From NCBI GenBank assembly GCA_002118135.1, contig BDIU01000459.1, positions 1 to 64,000 of the forward strand: 64,000 nt of DNA, in the 5' to 3' direction. Of this stretch, positions 31,201 to 41,100 are shown piece by piece. The translations under genes were made by a program, and so were the position numbers. The notes under the pieces are model-generated. The model was not told the origin of the DNA. It searched no databases and saw only the letters and a program-made list of their open reading frames with translations. The first letter of the stretch is position 1. Every line of letters begins with the position of its first letter. This stretch comes from Trebouxia sp. TZW2008 (taxonomy: Eukaryota > Chlorophyta > Trebouxiophyceae > Trebouxiales > Trebouxiaceae).

Positions 31201-33224
31201 TTCACACTTTCTTGCTTTGTTGCTCACTGTCTTCTGTGAGTTCTAGACTGAATACGTAGTTATGGCCATGCACACAGTTTGCTGTTATGAAATGTCAGAA
31301 TTGCATGCTTCGGCATCTTGGTACCCCTTTCACAAGGCTACAATCAGCACCATCCTTAGCTCACTGCATGCTGTGCAGCAATCTTTGTATCCCTGTCTCC
31401 GTTCAAAATTAGATATGCTTTTCAAGAGCTTGCACTGCTGTATGTCAATCAAGCAACAGATTTCCACATGACCCAGTACTATCAGTGGAAGATACTATCT
31501 TCAACAGGCTGGGATCACTGAGTTGCCGTCAACGTGTGGCATGCTGAATTCAGGGAAGCTATTCTTGACGCATTATCACCACTGTCCAGTGGGAAGGACA
31601 GTGGTGTGGCGGGAGGTGAAGGGGCCATCTACTTCTGGGCTAAGCTACCACAAGGTAATGGTAAAAATCATTGTTACACATTCCGGCACATGTGCTAGGT
31701 GTGTGTGGCTCAAGTCCTCTCACCAGGCAGACATGTTCTGAGCGTCGTTGTAAGGACGTCTGCCACAAGGTAATCTGTCCATACCACTAGCTTTTGCCTG
31801 CAGCAAGATCCAGAACGCATGTCACAGGACTGCCTTTCCAGTGTATGTTTGGGCAATAGCCAGGTACAAAGGCTAGGGGCAAACCCAGAGACATTTGGCA
31901 AACAATTGTTTACAAGAACCTCGACTCCCTTCACACACAGTCTAAATGGTTCAGGATAGCACAGGTTGGAGACAGTTGATTGCTCCAATACATACCTGGC
32001 TTGGCCTGCTGAGCCTGTCCAGCATGCGTTTAGAATGAATGACATGAATGAAGATTCAACAACAGTGCACAGCTGTGCAGCAAAGGAGAGAGAGCTATGG
32101 GTGCACCCACATGAGGCAAAGTATGTCACGTGAAATGCTGCAAGCATGCTCAGCAAACGTGCAATGACACCACAGCTGGTTGGAGACAGTAAATTGCTCC
32201 AGTACGTACCTAGCTGGGCCTGCTGAGCCTGTCTAGCACAAGTTTAGAGGGGGGGGAGGGCAAAATGGTATGAGTGATACCAGAAAGCTTGGCACAAGCG
32301 CAATGCCACAGGAAAGCTGCACCCATTTCAGCTTGAGCAGAATGTCATTCCGACATGTTTCAGGTAGTGCCAAGCAAGCCTTGCTGGCAGCACATTTGCA
32401 AGGCAATACACCTTATCCAAGTGCTGTGCTCAGGGTTGGCCCAGGAGGAAGCTTATTGATGCTTGTGATGCAGACAGCATATTGGATGAAGCCGTTGTGA
32501 GCTGGCTAATCAAGCAACATAAGTATGAGTGGTGACCACATGTTCTGGGCGCCACCTGATCTGCATGACGCTTTTTGCTGCCTGTTGTGCAGGCTGCGAA
32601 ACTCATGAAGCAGTTGTCAGCTGGCTGGTCAAAAGGCATCAAGTGTGTGTAGTGCCAGGCATTGCTTGCAGATCTGCCAGGTTGAGAGCTTGCAGTGACC
32701 TATGTCCTGTCCTCAACCTGGCAGATCTGCAAGCACTGCCTGGCACCACTCTGACGCTTTTTGCTGCCTGTGATGTAGGCTGTGAAGACGATGAAGCATT
32801 TGTCAGCTGGCTGGTCAAACAGCATCGAGTGTGTGTGGTTCAGAGCAGTGCCTGCAGCGCCCCATGCTCTATCCTCAAGCTGGCCAACATGACGCTTTTT
32901 ACTGCTTGTGGGATTCTCAGCCGTAATCTGGTCTGCACAACGCTTTTTGCTGCCTGTGATTTAGGATGTGAAGATGATGAAGCAGTTGTGAGCTGGCTGG
33001 TAAAGGAGCATCAGGTGTGTGTGGTGCCTGGCAGTGCTTGCGGTTGCCCAGGCTATGTCAGAGTGGCTTTCGCCAACTTAAACGAGCAGAAATGCAAAAA
33101 GGCTGCAGCACAGCTGAAACAGGGGCTTCAACAGCTTGTGAAGGAAGGCAGCAAAGCTCTGGCAAGCTCTCATGCGGTACAGAATGGTGTTGATCACAGC
33201 GCAGCTCCAAATCAGGACCTATAG
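28295..33224 (+). CDS. ISS1/VAS1-like PLP-dependent aminotransferase (class I/II)
   Basis: Closest in my knowledge to plant ISS1/VAS1, a methionine/aromatic aminotransferase that limits indole-3-pyruvate and auxin. Exons in agreeing phase are 28409-28502, 28611-28765, 29130-29284, 29743-29849, 30370-30533, 30970-31178, 31554-31654 and 32965-33224. A two-codon first exon (ATGGCT at 28295) joins in phase and is tentative. Motifs in order are VMSLAQGIVHWSPPQQAMDA, VMVTAGANQAFTNVVLTLLD, VVLVNPNNPTG, VVDNTYENFTYDG, the PLP-lysine site IFSMSKAYGMMGWRLGYIAY, VQDTIPICVTQMSQ, GGEGAIYFWAKLPQG and VVPGSACGCPGYVRVAFANL. The lysine of SMSK is the Schiff-base residue. The total is about 416 residues (plant homologue about 394). 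The predicted protein has no obvious targeting peptide, so it is probably cytosolic. Three exons carry decayed copies, always upstream of the intact exon. Confidence 0.93.
29296..29452 (+). mobile_element. MITE copy 3 in an aminotransferase intron
   Basis: It carries the family core (ACTGAGAGGAACCAGGGCAG, GTCAGAATGCAGTAATTGGT, GTCGAGTGTCCTTATAGATA). Both terminal repeats are eroded. Orientation is the same as the copy at 53032. Confidence 0.75.
30075..30500 (+). repeat. three tandem copies of an aminotransferase exon start, last one intact
   Basis: Copies begin after a TTCAG acceptor at about 30077, 30231 and 30370. The first two are decayed: the second reads VLMTKAELDRANQQC and then hits TGA. 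Only the third continues to the PLP-lysine region and a working donor. Confidence 0.9.
30885..31015 (+). repeat. duplicated acceptor half of the next aminotransferase exon
   Basis: The start of exon 30970-31178 (AYGMMGWRLGYIAY) is preceded at about 30893-30945 by a decayed copy reading AFGVTGWRLQL and then a stop. Confidence 0.8.
31676..31735 (-). repeat. dispersed repeat family C, copy 1
   Basis: On the - strand it reads CTTGAGCCACACACACCTAG followed by CACATGTGCCGGAATGTGTAA. Two + strand copies lie at about 56150 and 56505. Confidence 0.75.
31885..32255 (+). repeat. dispersed repeat family B, one full and one partial copy
   Basis: A unit of about 170 bp contains TTTACAAGAACCTCGACTCC, GTCAGGATAGCACAGG-like sequence, GGAGACAGTTGATTGCTCCA and GCCTGCTGAGCCTGTC. 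It occurs at about 31895-32050, with its second half again at about 32178-32250. A third copy is at about 57415-57570. No coding capacity and no clear terminal repeats. Confidence 0.8.
32470..33050 (+). repeat. four tandem copies of the aminotransferase last-exon start
   Basis: Copies at about 32475-32525, 32590-32680, 32778-32870 and the intact exon at 32965 all encode versions of CEDDEAVVSWLVKEHQVCVV. Copies 2-4 lie in one continuous open frame (about 32529-33224). Only the last carries the G-C-P-G-Y-V-R-V ending of the family. Confidence 0.9.
32652..32746. repeat. 35-nt near-perfect inverted repeat inside an exon copy
   Basis: The arm 32652-32686 (GTGCCAGGCATTGCTTGCAG...) pairs with 32712-32746 with one mismatch and a 25-nt loop. 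The arm is itself part of the second exon copy (C-V-V-P-G segment), so the foldback arose from coding sequence. Confidence 0.92.
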
Positions 33225-34460
33225 ACACAAGAAAAAGAAAAGACAAGTCTATGCCGTTAGGCGTCATAGCAGGAGTCTCTGTCTAAAGAGACAGCCCGGG
33301 AACCTATAGATGCACAATCTTGAGTTGATTTTGCTCATGCAAGCTGCCGTCATGACATCTGACGGCATTCACTTTTTTTGTCTTTTCCCTTGCACATTGC
33401 TTGCTGAATAGAACAGGACGGGCAAATTCGTCAGACATGCCAATTTGCTGCCCTTTGTGGCCAAACTGCTGCTCAGGGTTTGGCTTTTGAGACACAATGG
33501 TCCCACAGGCATCTAAGCATTTGCAGCACAATTGCATTGTACTCATGCTGAACTTGTGTTTTGATGGCTAGCTGTGTACTGATGGTCAAAGCTGTTGTTT
33601 TTTCGATGAGCATTTGAGTGTCAGTTGCAGCTTTGCTGCATTGAGCATAAGAATCTGTGAGCATGAGCCATATGAATACACTGCCTGGCAGCCTTTTGCC
33701 AAGATCTTTGTTTTCAAATTGAGTTGCTTTTGGAATAAGCGCAGTGTACGTATCAACTTGACTCTGCTTTTGACAACGGCACAGCATTTGTATGAGGACG
33801 AAAGCCCGCTGATATGCATGTGCAGGATGGAACGTTGTTGCGTTGGTGCGTCATTTTCAGTTTTTGGTGCGTAGGTGCGCGTACCAAACGCTTAAGTGCA
33901 GCAAGGAGGAGGGTCGGTGGAAGTTGAACCGTTCTGGCAAAGATACGCATGAATCTTTGGAGATGTTGCAGACATGGCTGTGCATGCAGCATCTTGCAAA
34001 ATTGCAGCTTGCATGCATTGCTGGCTGAACACCCTTCAGCATGAGGCAAAATGTTCTCAAGCAAAGACTGAGCAATTCCAGATTAAACGTGTTGAAATAA
34101 CACGATTCGTTGCAAAGAGTTGAGTGTCCAGTAATAGGCGTGTTGAAATAACACAAGGCCCCTTTGGGCTGTTTGGTGCACCTGCAAGTAGCTAGCAAGT
34201 AGCTGGCACCACCTATGTCAGAGTTGCCGACCGAGGTGACCAACGCAGCAATCAAGTTTGAACCTGCAGGCAGGCAAGCACAAAAGTGAAGGTGCATGGG
34301 TGTTTGCTGGCTGGCTGACTGCTGCCTTGGTTGTGTTGCTGACAGGGGACTCTGCTTTTGTGCCCTGCAAACAGCAAAAGATCAAAAATGATACAGCAGC
34401 AGATATTTACCTCGTGATAAAAGTCCTGAAAGCGAGAGGGCCACAAATGCTGTTGGGACC
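33225..34460. other. unassigned region, possible - strand exons
   Basis: Open - strand frames exist at 33304-33546 and 33473-33787, but I recognise no family and cannot join them. Two copies of a CGTGTTGAAATAACAC motif, itself palindromic (GTGTT/AACAC), lie at about 34088 and 34139. Confidence 0.3.
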
Positions 34461-35200
34461 ATGGCTGACAAAGCAGAGGCTGACAATGGCTGTCTGAACA
34501 AAGGCTGACGATGGGTGTCCAAGCAAAGGCTGACAACAGCTGTCCAAGCAAAGCTGGCAATGGCTGTCCAGACAAGGGCTGACAATGGCTGTCCAAGCAA
34601 AGCTGACAATGGCTGTGCAAACAAATGCTGACGACGGCTGTTTAAGCAAAGGCTGACAACAGCTGTCCAAGCAAAGGCTGACAACGGCTGTCCAAGCAAA
34701 GCTGACAATGGCTGTTCAAGCAGGGCTGACAATGGCTGTTCAAGCAAAGCTGACGATGGCTGTGCAAACAAAGGCTGACGATGGCTGTCCAAGCAAAGGC
34801 TGACAACAGCTGTCCAAGCAAAGGCTGACAACAGCTGTCCAAGCAAAGGCTGACAACGGCTGTCCAAGCAAAGCTGACAATGGCTGTTCAAGCAAAGCTG
34901 ACAATGGCTGTCCAAACAAGGGCTGACAATGGCTGTCCAAGCAAAGCTGACGATGGCTGTGCAAACAAAGGCTGACGATGGCTGTCCAAGCAAAGGCTGA
35001 CAACAGCTGTCCAAGCAAAGCTGGCAATGGCTGTCCAGACAAGGGCTGACAATGGCTGTCCAAGCAAAGCTGACAATGGCTGTGCAAACAAATGCTGACG
35101 ACGGCTGTTTAAGCAAAGGCTGACAACAGCTGTTCAAGCAAAGCTGACAATGGCTGTTCAAGCAAAGCTGACAATGGCTGTCCAAGCTGACAGCATCTGA
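34460..35200. repeat. minisatellite, about 24-bp unit, with higher-order structure
   Basis: About 30 units of the type GCTGACAATGGCTGTCCAAG + CAAA, with 24-26 bp spacing. A block of about 120 bp (AAGCTGGCAATGGCTGTCCA ... TTTAAGCAAAGGCTGACAAC) at about 34545-34665 recurs almost exactly at about 35015-35130, showing a higher-order repeat near 470 bp. Long open frames on the - strand arise from the repeat and are not evidence of a gene. Confidence 0.92.
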
Positions 35201-36270
35201 CAAGAGCTGACAAAAACTTGTACTGGCTAACAATAGCTGTCAATGGCTGACCTGGATGGGATTGTCTATGGGCTGACTCTTAGGACTGATGACTGATAAG
35301 ACACACTGCTGACACGCGGATCTGCTTCTAGTTGTAGATGGAAGCGCTCTGCAATCAGCAAACAAGATCCTGAAGGAAAACAGCAGCAAACTCTCACCTC
35401 AGAAGTCCTGGAATGTAGGGACTGACAGGTGATGATGAGCAAAGGCTGACGATGGCTGGCCTGCTCGACTATGCTGTCTACGGGCTGAACGTGAAGCTGA
35501 TAACTGAGATGTCTTGTTGCTGATGGACAAACCTGCAAAAGAGAACACTGTGTCACAGTGCAGCAGGGACATGGATATGCAAGACAAGAGACAGAATATG
35601 CATTGAAACCGGAGATGAAGGAACATAGGGCAGCAGACACTTGCCTCGAGACAGAACTCGTGAAAGCGGGGGCCGACGAGCGGTGTTGCAGCAAAGGCTG
35701 ATAGCGGCCGGCAACGGCTGGACTGTTGTTGACCAAGCTGTTCAAGAGCTGCCTCACTGACGGAAATTTGAGGTACTTGTACTGCTGACGGGCAAACCAG
35801 CTTCAGGGAACAGAAACGCCATCTTGCTGTCCAGCAGGAACTCCGGCCTTGCAAGGGTATACGACAGAGTTCTGCAGACACATAGCGCACACCCTGAGAG
35901 CATGAGTGCAGGGGTTGAAGGCAGAGGCAGGCAGTACAGGTAGCCATCAGCATCGACTTGGCAGGCCTTTGAAGATTGTTGATCACACAGGCTGAAAACA
36001 TAGGCTATTCAAAGCACGCTCACCTCCAGTGACTGACGTGTGGAAGTACATGAGGAAGGCTGGAAACTGGTCACTGCTCCAAGCTCAGCCTGTTCAGTAA
36101 TCTTACCACAAAGCTCAGAAGCTCAAGGCTGTCAGCTCGAAACGGGTAACGCACAACACGAAGAAGCCGTTCCAAACGTCATGCTGAGCGAGGGGTGAAA
36201 GGCTCGAATTGCGCGATGCTATGTGGGAACTCTAGGGAAGCTACCCCCATTTGAACATGCAGGTCAAGGC
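35200..36270 (-). other. unassigned region with repeated exon-like modules
   Basis: Several - strand donor-like boundaries share a similar context: TTTCAGGACTTTTATCACGA|GGTAAAT near 34410, TTCCAGGACTTCTGAG|GTGAGAG near 35400, and TTTCACGAGTTCTGTCTCGA near 35650. This suggests repeated copies of one exon end on both sides of the minisatellite. I do not recognise the protein. Confidence 0.35.
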
Positions 36271-38195
36271 GGTTGGCATCTCCTGCAAGGGCGTTACAAA
36301 AGCTGCTCGGAACAAATGAAGCGTCACTTATAACAGCACCTGGAAGTCACTGCCTGTGCATTATCGCTATTGACCAACAGCAGCAGCACGGCAGACAGCA
36401 CACCCAAATGGAGCGATCTCAGCTGCAGAAGGCCTCAGACTGGTTCGGCTCGACTCAATGAGGCGTGCGATCGCTCTCAGTTCACGTCACAGGACACAAG
36501 CAAGCCTTACTGACAACAGGACGGCTGCAGACAAATGTGCACACTCTCACCCCACCACACCAGCAGTACGACCATTCGCTGTCCGCATCAATACCTTGCT
36601 GTCAACAAGCGTCACTTACAAGGACTGCAAGTTGCTCTAAACTTGACCGAGCAGCCTTTGTCGTCACACGTTGCCACGCATGTCGTAGACGGTTCGTCAA
36701 AGCTCGTTGCTACTTCGTTGACAGTCGCATGCAGCAGACAGCTTGTTGCTCACTGCCTCGTGAGGCTGCTGCCATCGGGCCTATGCGCAGGGCCACATGC
36801 ACACACCGCCGGTAGTGACATCGCAGCGATACTCTTTGTACAGGTTGCAGGGCGCCCTGCCAGGCTGTTTAACGCTTGTTGCAGGGGGGTTAAGAAATCA
36901 GCTGCACTTTGTGCACCTCACAGTGTGTTTCGACACTATCTTTCTGGAAAACTTTGACACTGACAAGGCTGACTGTTGTCTTTAAAATTTCTCAACAGCA
37001 CATTGCACAATTTGTTGTCTGTGGCTTTGCTGGGCGATTTGCTTAACATACCCTTGTCTTGTTTGTTTGCACACAAGCATCAAGGTAAGCTTGGGCTTGT
37101 CAATTTTGGCTTATTGTTGTCATCTGAGTTGCGCTTGAAGACACAGGTAGCTTGTCCCAAAGTGGAAAAATCGAGAACCAAACTGGTGTCAAAGCTAATT
37201 ATGCATTTTTGGTTCTGTATCTGGGCCAATGCATCACTAGCCATGAAGAATTTTGTACAGCAAAACTGTGCACTGGCTCTTGCTTAATGGTTGAAATCTA
37301 CGTCGTAAAGCAATCATTATGCACAGTATTGCTAATGATCATGCAAGCCGTTTGGTCTGTGGCACCCAAACTTTTTGCTGTCACAGTCTCAGCAAGGTCT
37401 GACCAAATATATATGAATAAGCATTTGCTGACTTTTCATATCGCTTTCGCTTCAATAGTTCACCTCACTACATGTATGAAGTGAGAACTCAAGATCTACG
37501 CAACACTTTACTTGCTGACCTCCTTGGCATCACCTTTGATGAAAACAAGCGTAGACACAAAATATATACATAACATACACAACACATAAATATAGCTATG
37601 TAGTGCCGTATAAATTTTGATGGTATCAACTCGCGAACTCTGTCTATCCACACAAATGCTGCGGCAGCCGCAGTCAGTCACATTGAAGCTCTTGATACAA
37701 TGACTACACAAATTTCACTGAGGTTGACAAACGCTGATCTGATTCATCAACAACTGCAAAGCTAGGCTGAGAAGCAAAGCACTGTCTGTCCGCTTGTAGG
37801 CTGACCCCCTAGGGTCAAGGGTCTGCTATTTGCTGCTCTAGAGGCAGCAATCGTGGGGTGCTTGTGCTCACAGAGGCTTCTGCTACGAGGTCAAAAGGCA
37901 TACACTCTGCTTTTCTTGGCGACTTGAGCGTGTTGTGTGACATAACGCCTGCTGAAAAGCATATGATGCCTAGCTAAGTAATCCTTAGCTCTTTCCAAAC
38001 AGGATTTGCATTCAGCTTGGCAAACTATCATCTTGCCAAAAGCCCTGAGCATGCATGCATGCATGCATGCATAGCGTTACACATGCATGCCCCAAACCAA
38101 ACTACTCTTGTGCATCATCTAACATCATGACCATCCCCTTGCGAAGCACAGAGCAAAGCTCTCCATGCATGAGCTGCATGAGATTGCACCAGCGA
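36271..38195. other. unassigned region between the repeat modules and the P-type ATPase
   Basis: Short open frames on both strands without recognisable motifs. A (GCAT)n palindromic microsatellite of six units lies at about 38050-38072. The left part may include a promoter for - strand transcription into the repeat modules; the right part holds the ATPase 3' UTR. Confidence 0.35.
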
Positions 38196-41100
38196 TTATG
38201 ATGGTGCAACACGATCCTGGGGATGTTTCTCCAGCAAATGTCGCATGACAATCATGACAACAGTCGCAGCCACTACAATGGCTAGCTGCTGCGCCCGAAA
38301 GACCACGGGAAACGAGTATAGCTGAAACAGGTCCATTCCATGGACTGGGCCAAACAGTATGGCAATGAGCACCAGGGTCGTGTAGATGGCAAACAGAATT
38401 ATGAAGGGCTTGCTTCGCACTGGCGCATCGCAGAAGTACCGAACCTCTTCCATCAGCTTCCCAGGAAGGCCAGACAATTGCAGCATTGCTGTCAGCCACA
38501 AGGCTGAAGTCACAGGGTCCTGCAAGGCAGCATGAAGTCGCCTAAACAAGTGCATCTGCTTATTGCACACATTGACACTACCCATGAAGCGGCTTGCCTG
38601 CCGTTGGTGCTTTGAGAGCAATGATCAACGGGTCTTTGCACATGTCAAACTTTCTAGTTTTCAGCAACACATGGCTGCATTCAACTTGCTTAAGCATGTT
38701 TTCAATTGCGGTCTGCCGTGCAACTCACTACCTAGCAAGCACCAGTCATGCTTTTAGTGTCTCTCAAATTGCACAGCATGTTCAACACTTGCACCCATCG
38801 CACTTGTCCTCCATCCACCTTCGCTGAGTCTCTTGTTAACAGCAGCACTGTTGCCTGCCCAACAGTAGCAACGATGACACCCTTCACTATGGCTTGCATG
38901 GTATGGAGAGTGTCAAGCACAAGAGGGGTACCCTCAACCCACCTTGACTGAGTTCCTTGAGCTGCCAGCAAACCAGGGCTGTGAAAGCAGCAGCCCCAGC
39001 ACTGCTGTCTGTCCGATTGTGGCAATGAATACACCCGCCACGATGACACCAAACTTGTGTGGGGTTGAGACTGTAGGGTCGGGCCTCTTGCGCTGCAGCT
39101 GCTTGCTAGGTAGACTGGCGGCGGCTGCTGCAGTGATGGTCAAAGCCACAAAGTCCATCCCGCTTTGCTGCAGCCGAAAACACAAAGTCAACAGCAGCGC
39201 TGTCAATCAGCTCCAGCTTGTTGCACATGCCACAGGAACCTCAGAATCTGGAGGATGTCTACAAGCAAATGGGTGCTTGGCAGACCAGCGGCTGCTGCTG
39301 CTGTGATGGTCAAAGCCACAAAGTCTGTCACGCTTTGCTGCAAACCACAAAGCAAAGTCAACAGCAGCACTGTCGGTCAGTCCTTATCAATGCCAATGTG
39401 AGTACAGTCACATCATTGGTACTCGCACCACAAGCAACTTGGGGCTTGATAGACTGGCAGCTGCTGCTGTAGTGATGGCTAGAGCCACAAAATCCATCCT
39501 GCATTGCTGTAACCAACAAGACACAATCAACAGCAGCACTGTTCTTCAGTCCTTTGTCTTTGCTCATGTCGGTAGAGTCACACCAAGCATATGTCGTTGC
39601 ACCACAAGCAGTTGGGGAGCTTGGCAAGCTGACATCTATTGCTGTGATTCTCAAAGCCACAAAGTCCATCCCGCCTTGCTGCACCTTAAAAGCTCAACGT
39701 CAAGAGCAGCACAGTCTTTCAGTCTTGTAGCTTTGGCAATGTCAACAGAGTCACATCAAGCATTTGTCTGTGCATCACAAGCACTTCTGCTCTGAGTAGA
39801 CTGGCAGCTGCTGCTGCAGTGATGGTCAAAGCCACAAAGTCCATCCCCCCTTGCTGCAACCCAAAAACAAAGTCAGCAGCTGCATTGTCAGTTGTTTCTT
39901 GTGTGCGGCACATGTCAGTATAGTCGTAGCCTTGCTGCATTAGAAGCAGCATGCGTGTGCTGGGCAGACTGGTGGCTGCTGCTGCAGTGATGATCAGAGT
40001 CACAGAGTCCATTTCACCTTGCTGCAAGTCAAGCAGAAGCACTGCCAAATTGTTATTGGACAACATTCATCTTTACTTTGCTGCATGCAGCCACATTCAC
40101 TTGGCGAACTGAGTCAGCATTTTGATGACATAGCAAAAGCAAACTGCATGTCACTCTTAGATGTGAACATCATGTACCTGCCAGCTACATTTGTACGCGA
40201 ATGTCACCAAATTGTGCCAGCACCACCAGCAGCAGACAGCAAAAGCAGCAGTGATAGCAGCAAACGTAGCATCAATACTGTCAAAGCAGGGGTTTTGCGG
40301 TCTTACCTGCCAGCAGGTGAATGAGGAGCCATTCACACAGAAGCAGATAGTGGAAGACACAGCTGAGATGACTTGGTAGGACGCCATATACTGCAGCAGC
40401 AAACCCCTGATCAGTCACAGCTTTGTCAGGAAACTGCTCACTGGAAGTGCATAGGTACTGGCTGTGCTGTTGTCAGTGGGTATGCCAGATTCACAGTCAG
40501 GCGAAGGAGCAGTGCATGCCCTACAAGTCTCTGCTGCAGTGCAGTGCATCAGCAACAAAGCCAAAGCAACAACAGATAGCATAAGTCACCTATGACAGTG
40601 TGTTTTTGTTTGTTACAGGGTGCAATGGGCTGTCTCGTGGCAGTGCATATCTAATTATGGTTTTGCAGTGCATGCTTGTTTGTCACAGTGCATTACGCAC
40701 TGTCAGTTCACAGGGCATTGTTGACTATCACAGCGCAGTCCATGCAACCTATATAGCGTAAGAGCATGCTGCAACAAGCTGTAGCATGCAGGATGGACAA
40801 GCGCATAGGGGGGTGAGAGCCTACCCTGAACAATGCAATGATGAGAGCATGGCTACACTTCCCAACCCTGATGACATCACACACACCTGCAATGCACAGA
40901 TCAGGCTTCAAAATAGCAGCGGACTTGCCTTACATGCTTGTCGCAGCTTCATTGCTGCTGACACAATCAATCTGCATGCTTCACTCATGTTTCCTGTCAT
41001 GCATGCTCACTTTCAGCTGCTTGTGAACGAAGAATCGGATGTGAGCAAGCCTGCTGTAATGCAAGCAACATCAATGCAGCTGATCATCCAAACGCAGCAT

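Noticed and set aside
34382..35233. A - strand open frame of 283 codons
   Set aside because: It is produced by the 24-bp minisatellite. The predicted protein is only repeats such as LDSHCQLCLDS, and overlapping frames are open too.
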